Positions 1-9,331 of a stretch of 24,808 nucleotides of DNA are shown here, in pieces (within the stretch, counting starts at the first letter, position 1; each line of letters begins with the position of its first letter). Source of the DNA: Branchiostoma floridae (taxonomy: Eukaryota > Chordata > Leptocardii > Amphioxiformes > Branchiostomatidae); NCBI RefSeq assembly GCF_000003815.2, contig NC_049988.1, positions 94,061 through 118,868 on the forward strand, written 5' to 3'. Both the position numbers and the translations under genes were made by a program. Below the pieces are notes generated by a model. It did no database searches. It was not told where the DNA came from and saw nothing but the letters and a program-made list of their open reading frames with translations.

Positions 1-465
1 ATTTTGTTTGACCTTTATTTCTTCATGAGAAGGCAGGCCGCTTTTTCATGAGGGAGGTAAGGGTCAGATAAAATATAATACAGATACAGAGTACTAATAG
101 AATCCATCAACCTATATCACTACACATACATGGTACAAAACATATATTATAGTGGGACAAGAAGCTCAGTGTTCATAGTCCGTGTCCGTTAGTTTTGGTC
201 ATTACATTTATCTTGCAGCTCAAAAACATGTTGCCCGCAATTCAGCAGAATTTATTGTCATATCCCAAGTCAAAAATCCTCTAGTTCTGACAATCGTACA
301 TAACAATTAATGTAAAAATACAACTTGATTCAACATTTGTGAATCAACATTTCTCATATATTAAATCATGTACATCACATAAAGATGGAGTAACGTCATG
401 AGGTTATTACTGAGCTATGCAATACATAATATTAGGTACATTTAGATACATGCAGATAGATACTA
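1..465. other. AT-rich non-coding DNA, probably intron
   Basis: I see no convincing exon, RNA gene or transposon here. The stretch is AT-rich with stops in all frames. It lies directly upstream of a lectin exon that begins after a splice acceptor, so it is most likely intron of the same gene; that is inference. Confidence 0.4.
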
Positions 466-503
466 ATGATTTCATCAATCATGCTTTATCTTGTTTTTGG
501 CAG

Positions 504-703
504 GCGTTATTGGATAGGCCTGGACGATCTGAACACTGAGCGCACCATGCGGTGGAATGATGGAACAGCACTTGGAGCCTTCAACAGCTTCCGACCCGGC
601 CCCATTGCTCCTAACAAGATCAGGGACTGCGTCCTCCTGTGGAAGCAGCGGCAGTGGAACATCGTCAAGTGTGGCAAAGTGCTGCCGTACATCTGCCAGA
701 GGG
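504..703 (+). CDS. C-type lectin-like domain exon (partial gene)
   Basis: The exon encodes about 66 residues forming the C-terminal half of a C-type lectin-like domain. Visible landmarks are YWIGLDD (the WIGL strand), RWNDG, then DCVLL, WNIVKC and YIC, whose three cysteines match the conserved disulfide positions of the fold. It is bounded by a pyrimidine-rich acceptor (ttgtttttggcag, AG at 502-503) and a donor gtgagt at 704. The acceptor intron splits a codon after its second base and the donor intron after the first base. The canonical carbohydrate and calcium motifs are altered: where EPN or QPD is expected there is an APN context, and the later WND is WNI. Calcium-dependent sugar binding is therefore doubtful. 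The rest of the gene is not visible, so the full architecture and cellular location are unknown. Amphioxus and other invertebrates have many such genes. Confidence 0.85.
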
Positions 704-712
704 GTGAGTAAT
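704..712 (+). promoter_or_regulatory. 5' splice donor of the lectin exon
   Basis: The sequence GGG|gtgagtaat is a strong donor match. It lies directly against the microsatellite tail of a LINE remnant, leaving only about 9 bp of original intron. Confidence 0.75.
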
Positions 713-736
713 ACCTACCTACCTACCTACCTACCT
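713..736. repeat. (ACCT)n microsatellite; (TAGG)n tail of a minus-strand LINE
   Basis: Six ACCT units. Read on the minus strand this is (AGGT/TAGG)n lying a few bases past the end of the LINE-like reading frame. That is where several non-LTR retrotransposon families carry a short tandem-repeat 3' tail instead of poly(A). Confidence 0.7.
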
Positions 737-737
737 A

Positions 738-1012
738 GTCCCTTGGCCTCCAGGTCGTTAGGGGGACAAGGTAGGCATGAAGATAGAGAAATGCCTCCAG
801 GTTCGTCTCTCTCTAGCCAGAGTTAAACTCTCCTGTAGGCTGAGGGCCGTCAAGTCAGTGATGTTGTCCTGCCAAGCTTTGCATTGACGTCTGCGATGAC
901 GCCCTCCTTCTACTGTTCCCTGCAGGATTGTCTTGACCAGGTTGTTGTGTCTGGTAACATGCCCGAACCATTGCAGTTTGCGTCTTTTAACTGTTGCTAG
1001 GAGTGGTTCTAG
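738..1012 (-). pseudogene. Non-LTR retrotransposon (LINE) reverse-transcriptase C-terminal fragment
   Basis: On the minus strand a reading frame ends at 758 and contains the segment KRRKLQWFGHVTRHNNL, then KTILQGTVEGG, a basic stretch, and KAWQDNITD with a Leu/Arg-rich end. I recognise this as the C-terminal tail that follows the reverse-transcriptase domain in many non-LTR retrotransposons of invertebrates. Only the extreme 3' end is present: no catalytic motif, endonuclease or upstream ORF. This is the typical product of 5'-truncated target-primed insertion. An in-frame TAA at the end probably interrupts the last few codons, since the frame after it still reads RPGGQGTR to a second stop. 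The upstream edge meets a foldback element at about 1013, so the LINE may have been interrupted or truncated there. The exact clade cannot be settled by eye. Confidence 0.75.
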
Positions 1013-1246
1013 GGTACTACTCTTCAAGCAGAGGTCGGTGGGAAAGATCGTGACCTTACCCAATTTCATCAATTTTTTTTCGACCGGCATGCCCGCTCAA
1101 GGGCTATTAGTACCTGATCGCTATCCTATCAAACTCCCCTTCCACGTATAGTGACTTCACTTGTGTGATTGTCGGTCGAATAAAATTGATAAAAGGAAAA
1201 TGTCACGATTTTTTTCCACCAACCTCTGCTTGGAGAGTAGAGTAAT
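1013..1246. mobile_element. Foldback/MITE-like element with ~70-bp inverted termini
   Basis: The block at about 1013-1085 recurs in inverted orientation at about 1171-1246. Shared landmarks are CAAGCAGAGGTYGGTGG, ATCGTGAC and ATCAATTTTNTTCGACCG, aligned in order with a few mismatches and one or two single-base indels. The unpaired centre is about 85 bp and codes for nothing visible. This is the structure of a short non-autonomous foldback transposon. No target-site duplication is certain, and the superfamily is unknown. Confidence 0.7.
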
Positions 1247-1507
1247 ACGCTCCCTCACCATCCCGAGTACTCATTTGCATTGAAATTGCATAAAATGTGG
1301 GTAATGTGTAAAAAGTGAAGGCCACTGAGACATGATAATCTTGACCATAGCTTGTTCAGAACACAATATATAAAAATACAGTTCCGCTGCAGTACCAAGA
1401 AAAGCCGCTAAGGGGACCAACATCTTATCTTTTTCAATGTTTTTCATAATCCACCAACACACCAAGTATGGAATAATCTATCTAGCCGTTCTTGAGTTAT
1501 CTTCTTG
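1247..1507. other. Non-coding DNA with a dispersed-repeat-like 3' segment
   Basis: No exon is evident. The end (about 1445-1507), reading 'gccgttcttgagttatc' before a tetranucleotide tail, resembles the conserved 3' end of microsatellite-tailed dispersed repeats of marine invertebrates. I do not recognise a specific family. Confidence 0.4.
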
Positions 1508-1527
1508 ACAAACAAACAAACAAACAA

Positions 1528-1568
<41 letters not shown>

Positions 1569-1593
1569 TCACGCACACACACACACACACACA
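1508..1593. repeat. (ACAA)n followed by imperfect (CA)n microsatellite
   Basis: About five ACAA units at 1508-1530 run into a long (CA)n tract to 1593, with small interruptions (CGCACATCACG near 1563-1573). It looks like the grown tail of a dispersed repeat ending 'gagttatcttcttgacaaac'. Confidence 0.9.
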
Positions 1594-1806
1594 TAACCTT
1601 ATTGAATATTTCACGGAGGTAACTACGCTGAAGCCATGTTGAAACTTTCTTGTAAATTTTATACGTCTAACATTTTGTACTATAGATGCAGCAATGCCCA
1701 ACTGACTGCAAACCCATGACGTCACAACACGTGGATGGCTCACTACACCTGTATTATCAGATGATGACGGAGAGAAGACGTGATTCGCATCTAGCAATAA
1801 ACCTTT
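1594..1806 (+). other. Possible SINE/LINE-like 3' body before a pentanucleotide tail
   Basis: No coding signal. The end reads 'agcaataaaccttta' and then a (CTCAA)n tail. An AATAAA-like signal followed by a short tandem tail is typical of L2/CR1-type or SINE 3' ends. Assignment is tentative. Confidence 0.35.
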
Positions 1807-1844
1807 ACTCAACTCAACTCAATTCAACTCAACTCAACTCAACC
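1807..1844. repeat. (CTCAA)n pentanucleotide repeat
   Basis: About seven units of CTCAA, one with a substitution (CAATT). Confidence 0.9.
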
Positions 1845-1936
1845 TGAAGATTAAGCTCCTTTGAAACCTATCTCATACGGCAATATTCCAGACCTGATCA
1901 TTTCTGCAGCGCTATCTAGTCACTGTGGTAAAGAGA

Positions 1937-2142
1937 TAGTCTCTACCAGACTCCATAGGTCGATGGGAAAACGATAGAGATGAAACAAATAGAGGTTAGC
2001 CGTTTAGGGAACAGTATTTGCGACCTACGGAGGTCGTAGTGAGGAAAGTATTGTTCTGGCCGTAAGTCCCCTGGTGTACTATGACTCTATTTGTCCACTT
2101 TCTACAATTAGACCACCGATCTACGAAGCCTGGTAGAGGCTA
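1937..2142. mobile_element. 202-bp MITE with TA target duplication
   Basis: The element spans 1939-2140. Left end GTCTCTACCAGACTCC and inverted right end GCCTCTACCAGGCTTC match, and the similarity continues inward for about 60 bp (ACAAATAGAG is shared deep in both arms). TA is present directly outside each end (1937-1938 and 2141-2142), as expected for a Tc1/mariner-type or related TA-targeting non-autonomous element. There is no coding capacity. A small centre palindrome (GACCTACGGAGGTC) adds to the hairpin potential. Confidence 0.75.
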
Positions 2143-2190
2143 GCAAAGACGATCACAGAACGTTTTTCTCTAAAATCAACCCATAGCTGA

Positions 2191-3853
2191 TTAAAGGACA
2201 GCATCAGAAAATCCTCAAATCATTATTTTCCAGTAGTTTACTCATTAAAAAGTTGATGTACGTCAATTTTTACATTGATCCGCCTAATATGACCCTGTAG
2301 ACGCGTTTGAACTTCGCGCTCTCCTCCTCTCTCCCGCCGCGCTGGGCCATGACGTAATGGCCCCGTGCTGATCGTCTGACGTCACGGATCCGAAACTTCT
2401 GGCCAGCCATTTTGCTCGGTGAACCTCGGTCCTCTCATCGGTAAATAATCACTCCACCATTCTGGAGTTTAGTCCGCTGTTGTTGACAATTACCTTCGTG
2501 GACCTGTAAGTCGCGTTGTGAGCTGTCTACGAAGCCATAGTCCCCGGGAGACTGAACATGAATGAGTTTGCCTGCGAGTAAACCGCGCGGCGACGGAACG
2601 AAATCAAAACAATGGTGGAGGGGGAGATTCACGCACCGTGCCATTCTGGACTGTTACAGGAGCGAGTTCGAGTCAGTTCTTACCNNNNNNNNNNNNNNNN
2701 NNNNNNNNNNNNNNNNNNNNNNNNNNNNNNNNNNNNNNNNNNNNNNNNNNNNNNNNNNNNNNNNNNNNNNNNNNNNNNNNNNNNNNNNNNNNNNNNNNNN
2801 NNNNNNNNNNNNNNNNNNNNNNNNNNNNNNNNNNNNNNNNNNNNNNNNNNNNNNNNNNNNNNNNNNNNNNNNNNNNNNNNNNNNNNNNNNNNNNNNNNNN
2901 NNNNNNNNNNNNNNNNNNNNNNNNNNNNNNNNNNNNNNNNNNNNNNNNNNNNNNNNNNNNNNNNNNNNNNNNNNNNNNNNNNNNNNNNNNNNNNNNNNNN
3001 NNNNNNNNNNNNNNNNNNNNNNNNNNNNNNNNNNNNNNNNNNNNNNNNNNNNNNNNNNNNNNNNNNNNNNNNNNNNNNNNNNNNNNNNNNNNNNNNNNNN
3101 NNNNNNNNNNNNNNNNNNNNNNNNNNNNNNNNNNNNNNNNNNNNNNNNNNNNNNNNNNNNNNNNNNNNNNNNNNNNNNNNNNNNNNNNNNNNNNNNNNNN
3201 NNNNNNNNNNNNNNNNNNNNNNNNNNNNNNNNNNNNNNNNNNNNNNNNNNNNNNNNNNNNNNNNNNNNNNNNNNNNNNNNNNNNNNNNNNNNNNNNNNNN
3301 NNNNNNNNNNNNNNNNNNNNNNNNNNNNNNNNNNNNNNNNNNNNNNNTGTCCGGAAAGGAGAAAGAACTGGCTCGAACTCGCTCCTGTAACAGTCCAGAA
3401 TGGCACGGTGCGTGAACCTCCCCCTCCACCATTGTTGTGATTTCGTTCCGTCGCCGCGCGGTTTACGCGCAGACAACTCATTCATGTTCAGTCTCCCGCG
3501 GACTATGGCTTCGTAGACAGCTCACAACGCGACTTACAGGTCCACGAAGGTAATTGTCAACAACAGCGGACTAAAACTCCAGAGTGGTGGAGTGATTATT
3601 TACCGATGAGAGGACCGAGGTTCACCGAGCAAAATGGCTGGCCAGAAGTTTCGGATCCGTGACGTCAGACGATCAGCACGGGGCCATTACGTCATGGCCC
3701 AGCGCGGCGGGAGAGAGGAGGAGAGCGCGAAGTTCAAACGCGTCTACAGGGTCATATTAGGCGGATCAATGTGAAAATTGACGTACATCAACTTTTTAAT
3801 GAGTAAACTACTGGAAAATAATGAATTGAAGATTTTCTGATGCTTTCCTTTAA
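2191..3853. mobile_element. Long-inverted-repeat DNA transposon, Kolobok/T2-like ends, gap in centre
   Basis: The left arm 2191-2684 and right arm 3348-3853 are inverted copies of each other, with only scattered mismatches over about 490-500 bp. The ends read TTAAAGGACAGC (left) and, inverted, TTAAAGGAAAGC (right). A TTAA target with AGG-starting termini matches what I recall of Kolobok/T2-MITE elements (TTAAAGGRR); piggyBac also targets TTAA but usually starts CCY. The outer ~100 bp of each arm is AT-rich, while the inner part is CpG-rich and carries TGACGTCA and CCATTTTG boxes. Open frames across the gap are runs of N and are not evidence of a gene. The hidden 663 N could hold a transposase or only more palindrome. 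Confidence 0.75.
2685..3347. other. Assembly gap (663 N) inside the long inverted repeat
   Basis: A run of N sits in the middle of the palindrome, where assemblers and sequencing commonly fail. The two sides are inverted copies up to the gap edge. Confidence 0.95.
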
Positions 3854-4114
3854 GAATGTAACATTAGATCTTGGCTCTCATGTTTTTTTCATGGTCTCAA
3901 TGCACTAATGTTTTATCGCTCAAAACAAAAATGCACTGCTAAACATGTTGTTTGCTCTAGTTATTAACGTACTTGCAATATCGCAAGGAATCGTATGTTA
4001 TTTTTGTGTATGTAATGGAAAATATGATTATATTTGAAATAGTTATTCAGTCATTTAGGTCATGTTGATTTGATTATATCGATGACATAAACTTTCGTCC
4101 CTTTCCAAATACGT
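3854..4114. other. AT-rich unique DNA between transposon and gap
   Basis: I see no exon or repeat. It does not match the receptor coding sequence that precedes the second copy of the duplicated segment, so the left duplication boundary is at or inside the following gap. Confidence 0.5.
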
Positions 4115-4214
4115 NNNNNNNNNNNNNNNNNNNNNNNNNNNNNNNNNNNNNNNNNNNNNNNNNNNNNNNNNNNNNNNNNNNNNNNNNNNNNNNNNNNNNN
4201 NNNNNNNNNNNNNN
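4115..4214. other. Assembly gap (exactly 100 N, size probably unknown)
   Basis: Exactly 100 N is a common placeholder for a gap of unknown size. It sits precisely where the counterpart of the receptor gene 3' end would lie for copy A. Confidence 0.9.
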
Positions 4215-4238
4215 GAAAATGTACCTGAAAACATATCA

Positions 4239-4244
4239 ATTAAA
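4239..4244 (+). promoter_or_regulatory. ATTAAA polyadenylation-type signal, copy A
   Basis: This is the counterpart of the ATTAAA at 16211 that follows the receptor stop codon. Its presence here suggests that a receptor 3'UTR precedes this point in the gap. Confidence 0.35.
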
Positions 4245-4656
4245 ATGAAAAATTCCACATATTTGACACAAATTAAACTCAAATATCCCAAAGACCCTAA
4301 CATAAACAAAAGGCTCCAATTGCAGACAGTGAATGAAATATTAGAAACATCATTAGATTCAGATTCAGCTTTATCGGTTCTTGGCATGGCAAATGACATT
4401 ATAAATGTCACATGAAATGTGCCAAAGAATTACATTTCATAAAATCTTAAAAGTTGTTACAATTCACAAACATACATAATCACATTTAGTTGAAAAACCT
4501 AGACACTAGATTAAATATAGCAGTGACGTAGAGACAAAGTGAACATAACTATGTCAGCAACAATAACGTACGTAGAATTTAAGAACAAAGTAACTGCATG
4601 TATATTCTGTACAGACGCAGTACTAGTGACCTATCGCCACAGAATCACCATCTTGA

Positions 4657-4677
4657 TAGAGCAATTTTATTGCTCTA
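4657..4677. other. Perfect 9-bp hairpin, identical in both copies
   Basis: TAGAGCAAT, loop TTT, ATTGCTCTA. The same hairpin is at 16629-16649. It lies in the block that is unchanged between copies. Function unknown. Confidence 0.6.
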
Positions 4678-7012
4678 GGAACAAAGAAGAGTTCATGTCT
4701 CTTGGTCTTACTCTTTTTCAATACCCGGTAGCGTCTTATCATTACATGTATTATGCATTTTCTTAAAGAGTTCAAGTCCTTGCCCTGGATTACATCTAGA
4801 GTACGTGCTCCCATCGTAACATGTTCGGTAGTTTGGGGTATAACTAAACCCCATAACTACCCACAGTCATAAAAAACCTGGAATGTCTCAGGAACAATGG
4901 CCTTCCCGATTTGACATATTTTCCTGTAATCATTTCAATATATTAAATATCAGCAAACCACGGAGAATGACCCAAAAACTGTAAAAGAAAGTTACATAAT
5001 CCAACGGAGATTGCAATTTAGACAAGATCCGTCGTTCTTGTGCGCAGTACTTTTCAATTGGCATTTAATATGTAACGTTAGTACTACACAACATGCATAT
5101 GACCCGAGTGCAAACGCAAGCTGTTACCAGACATATACAGTAACAGACTACACCTTAACGCAACCAGCATTAGCGATATAAAGTAATTCGAACCAAAAAC
5201 ATGTTGTAGTTGGGATCGATTGTGAATTATTCACAAGTTTCCACAGCAAAGCGAGCTACCAGGTCGTTTTCCTTAGTACGTACCTTGCATCAGAAAAAAA
5301 CAAAACATGTTTAAGATTAACGCTCGCTATGTGTCAAAGGCCACAAAATGTCAAATTATGTCAAAGATTTCCCTGCAATCAGGAAATTAGTGCATTGAGT
5401 GTAACTTGGACGCGAATTTGTAGTAGAGTACGAAAGGCAGAGAACTACATTTCTTTAAGAAAAAAAATATAAATTATGCCTTATATGCTCTGTAGGAAAT
5501 CAGAGAGTTTGTTGAAAGTTGTCTGTATGTATAAAAGAGAGATAAACTTGAAATATCCATACATGTGCGAGACGAAAAACCTGTAAAATTGGACATGGAA
5601 CTGTTATCAGTATCTCACACTAAACGCGAGCAAGTTAAAGTTTAGTCATCAATTTATATTATGAGCTAGATGTTTTTACATTGTCTGTCAGTAAATCTTC
5701 TCTATATGTAGCAATATTTTAATTCCTTGTTTTGTTATATCTTTGAATTCTAAACAAGATTAAATAGTAACTTGTATTTCATAACCGGTCTTAACTGGGC
5801 CTATAATAGGTCTGTGGCATATATTGAATTCTATAGTGTACGTTATTCAGCTTAAGATTAAATGCTCTGGGCATTATATTTTATTACCAGGGTCTTAAAC
5901 TGATAAAATGATGAATCTCAAAGCTTTAAAAAAAACCTGCACGTTTTGCGTGGGTCCATTTAGACCCACCCAGTTGGACTCAACACCGCTTTCCCTTTTA
6001 CAATGTTGTGTCAAATTAGTAATAAAAAACGTAGGAGATCGTGTAGCAGAAATTTGCTGACAAAGTCACGAAAGAAATTTTGTAGCAGATCTAACATATT
6101 TCAGTGGTGCTTCAAAATTTACGCCTTGGGCTAAACGCTGGACCCCACTCGCCATCGGATGTTTGGTGGTGAAGCTTTTATGTCAAGACTTAAAGATAAA
6201 GTACAACCAACTTACAGCAAAGGTATTTTGAATGTTGTTATCAAATTATTATAAGTGCACTAAAAAGGAAAAAGTAAGGATTAAATATTTTGTACTTTTT
6301 TATTCTAAACGTTATATAAGATATATTAGAAATTGAATGACGTGATTTTTTTTGCCCTTACCTGTTTCGTAATGACTTGCATGCCATATTGTATTTTCTT
6401 TTCAATTCGCAATTTTATGTAACAATTTTTTTCCAATTGAGTAACCATTTTAATAAATTATTATTGACGTACTATAAGTGTTTCTGCTTCTGCTTTCTTT
6501 CTGAGCGACAAATATATAATAGGTATGAATGCAAAAGCTATACCCACAGACAACAAACATTTCTCACAGAAGTACAAAGGTACGAACATGCGCACACATA
6601 CACATATATATCTACACACACATACACACATACTTACAAAAACATGAAACACTATAAGTTTTCGTTGTTCGCTTTCTTTTCCTAGTACACTATTAGACAA
6701 ATAAGAAACACCAAACCCATTGATAAGAACAACAGAAACAAGTTTATTCCAATAAAGTTGAAATAACATTACGTCCGTGCGGCGATGGCTTGCCAGTACT
6801 TATTTATTGACAAAAGACGTGCCTTAGGCAGCCGTTAATATGCGCTGCTATCATTCTTTGTTATGGAACTTGATGGTAAACATTTATGATATGCACTTTC
6901 TGTAGTTATTTTTCATCGTCTGGCATAAATATCATTTAGAGGGCATTAGGCCCAAAACAGTTTTCTTTGACAAGACAAACTAAGTTGATACATTGGTTAG
7001 CTTTCCGTGGCG

Positions 7013-7173
7013 NNNNNNNNNNNNNNNNNNNNNNNNNNNNNNNNNNNNNNNNNNNNNNNNNNNNNNNNNNNNNNNNNNNNNNNNNNNNNNNNNNNNNNNN
7101 NNNNNNNNNNNNNNNNNNNNNNNNNNNNNNNNNNNNNNNNNNNNNNNNNNNNNNNNNNNNNNNNNNNNNNNNN
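7013..7173. other. Assembly gap (161 N) in copy A
   Basis: Copy B supplies the missing counterpart at about 19632-19797, which is ordinary AT-rich non-coding DNA. Confidence 0.9.
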
Positions 7174-7979
7174 AATTTAGTTGATGGCATTTTAGATTTT
7201 TGAAGAACCATTTTTAAGATTAAATTTCTTTCAGATGTCAGTTGAAACGTTTTCCTCAAATTCAGCAAGTAGTAAAGTAAAAAGGATGCCAGTTTATAGA
7301 AGGTATTACATAAGTAGGCATGTAAATTTGTGTTGTAATGCTTATTGTATGATGATCAGGATAAAGACTCGAAAATGAGGCTAATTAATGTTTTTTTTAA
7401 TATCATCGTTATAAGAAAGGGATTTTTGTGTCTCTACTTTCCCTGCAGTATATATAATCCCGTCCTACCTAGAAAAAATATCTTCTTTTCTCACATTAAA
7501 GATTTTAGAAGATGCCATCAATAAAATTGACTTTCTGTAGCTTCACAACCACCGAAAAGACCAAAGCTTCAGCAATAAGTCTTATGTATTTGCGTAGTCT
7601 TGTCTCTTTCTGTTTTCTACAAAGTTGCAAATTCTGCTGGTTAGTCTACGCTTTACTGATTCCCCTGGCACACCTTGAACTGAACTGAACTCTTAACATC
7701 TAAAAGGGATGAGCAATAAAAAGAAAACTAAGACATCATTTTCTGTTGGTCCAGATTAAGCCATGCCGGCAAAGCCCGTATTCAGCCAACCAGATCGGCC
7801 ATACAGCTATGACGTCATGTTACCACCAGATCCGAGCTGAGTGTTCAAGGTTCCGGGCCGGAGTTCAAATCTATTAATTAACATATAGATAATCATGGAA
7901 AAAGAAATTCTCCATAAATACATCGAATACCTGAATATTGCTGACATTTGGAAGTACGGTTTTCTCTTTTAGGTGGTCA

Positions 7980-8115
7980 ACATACTGCGCATGCTCCGGT
8001 TGACGTCTACTTGGAATCCAGACGCTAATTAGGCATCTGCGAGGCGCATGCGCGCTTTCGTTCACCCAGTCGTGAGAAGTACACCACGCCTGTCTACTAC
8101 CTCAGTCTGAAACAG
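7980..8115 (+). promoter_or_regulatory. Promoter/first-exon-like cassette 1, copy A
   Basis: The block contains TGCGCATGC, GTTGACGTC (CRE-like), TAATTAGG, and GGCGCATGCGCGC, close to the NRF1 consensus. It then reads through about 60 bp to a splice-donor-like AACAG|gtacag (GT at 8116). A second version lies at 9057-9190 and both recur in copy B. CpG-rich NRF1/CRE clusters are typical of TATA-less promoters; that these are promoters with 5'UTR exons is inference. Confidence 0.4.
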
Positions 8116-8249
8116 GTACAGAGTTGCAATTATTACGGTCACCGATTAACTACAAATTCTGACCGAGGAAGAAGAAACTTAACGTAGAAAGCTGAAGGCA
8201 TATTCCTTTCCTTTATTTTCGTACTTGTTTAAAAAAAAAACAAGTAATA

Positions 8250-8330
8250 TGCGGAGCGGAATTTAAGTAAGTCGACATCACAGCTGTTGATTAGTCTACT
8301 GTTATTGTTGTTAGAAGCTATGTAACAGTT
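8250..8330 (+). repeat. 'GAGCAAGCCGACAT' module 1 of copy A
   Basis: A divergent member (AAGTAAGTCGACATCAC followed by ATTAGTCTACTGTTATTG) of a short module that recurs at about 8803, 9332 and 10914 and in matching places of copy B. Confidence 0.5.
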
Positions 8331-8354
8331 GCTTTCACGAAACCCCATTGTACA

Positions 8355-8454
8355 NNNNNNNNNNNNNNNNNNNNNNNNNNNNNNNNNNNNNNNNNNNNNN
8401 NNNNNNNNNNNNNNNNNNNNNNNNNNNNNNNNNNNNNNNNNNNNNNNNNNNNNN
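8355..8454. other. Assembly gap (100 N) at a microsatellite
   Basis: In copy B the corresponding region holds a G-run and a long (AT)n(GATA)n tract at about 21032-21315, which explains why assembly broke here. A short GATA remnant is left at 8507-8519. Confidence 0.9.
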
Positions 8455-8802
8455 AACTATTTTTGGCGTATCTTATTACCTGGATGTCTAACCTACATCG
8501 ACGTATACATAGATAGATATGGCAACTGTAATTGCCTTTGCTAGGTAGTGTGAATCAAGAATAGGGCCTGCAGTTGCTCTTTTGATGACTAGCAATGCAT
8601 TTTGGAGATAATGCATTTTGAAAATATTTGAAAATGAAAGATTAGTCTACTTTTGAGTGAAAGTGTGTGTCATTGGTGTCCAAGGATAAGTTCCAAAACG
8701 TCGCCAGGAAAATCTTCGAAAGGAAAGCAGTTGAAGACAGGTTATTTTTTTATTTCATTTTATGTTGGTCTTTTTATAATTGTAACTATAACAAAATGAT
8801 TG

Positions 8803-8880
8803 TCGGCCTGCCTTTGAGCAAGCCGATATTACTTATTGCATAAGAGCAACCACTGATTATTTTCTGTTATTGTGAGCCAA
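8803..8880 (+). repeat. 'GAGCAAGCCGACAT' module 2 of copy A
   Basis: It reads GTCGGCCTGCCTTTGAGCAA, GCCGATATTACTTATTGCAT, then an AT-rich stretch ending TCTGTTATTGTG. It matches copy B at about 21587 almost exactly. Confidence 0.6.
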
Positions 8881-9056
8881 AGGAAAAAAGTTTTGATTGA
8901 GACTTAAATATTTTTCAGCATCCTCCTTCATAGACTTGGTTTACTTGATATAGCAGCCGATGTTAAAGACATATGCCCATTATTTTAAAAGAAAGGATAG
9001 GCGGTGTCAGATAATTGCAAACATTTGTTAGCATGAAAGGAAATAGCAACCTATTC

Positions 9057-9190
9057 ACAACGCATGCTCTGGCTGACGTCTTCTCGGATCCAGACGATAA
9101 TTAATTAATCCGCTCAGGCGCATGCGCGCTCCCATTCGCTCACTTGTGAAAAGTACAAGTAAGCCTCTCTTCTACCTCGGGCTGAATAAG
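9057..9190 (+). promoter_or_regulatory. Promoter/first-exon-like cassette 2, copy A
   Basis: A diverged copy of cassette 1 about 1.08 kb downstream. It keeps the order GCATGCTC, CTGACGTC, TAATTAATTAATC, GGCGCATGCGCGC, GTGAAAAGTACA, CTACCTCGG and a donor-like AATAAG|gtacag (GT at 9191). Sequence between the landmarks has drifted while landmarks and donor are kept, which favours function but is not proof. Confidence 0.4.
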
Positions 9191-9331
9191 GTACAGGTAG
9201 GGCAATTATTACAGTAGCTCGGTAGATGATATATAAATAAGAGAAAATGAACAGAGAAAGAGCTTCTAAAATGCAGATTGGATTTTCAATAACTGGTTCA
9301 TGCTGCTTTCAACTGCTGATTAATAGCAGAA

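Noticed and set aside
1444-1812. 122-residue minus-strand frame rich in Val-Cys repeats
   Set aside because: The repeat is the translated (CA)n microsatellite.
2562-3485. Long open frames on both strands across 2562-3485
   Set aside because: They are open only because of 663 N. The real ends are mirror-image arm sequence.
4055-4411. Minus-strand frame (MTFIMSFAMPRTDKAES...) found in both copies
   Set aside because: It is antisense to the presumed receptor 3'UTR and partly spans a gap; the upstream parts differ between copies. No recognisable domain.
4539-4814. 75-residue (+) and 63-residue (-) frames identical in both copies
   Set aside because: They overlap on opposite strands and lie in a block identical at DNA level, so identity is no evidence of coding. 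No domain, signal peptide or splice context is visible.
6377-6769. 102-residue frames on both strands and counterparts near 19055-19432
   Set aside because: Low-complexity translation of an imperfect CA/TA tract; the frames differ in length and content between copies.
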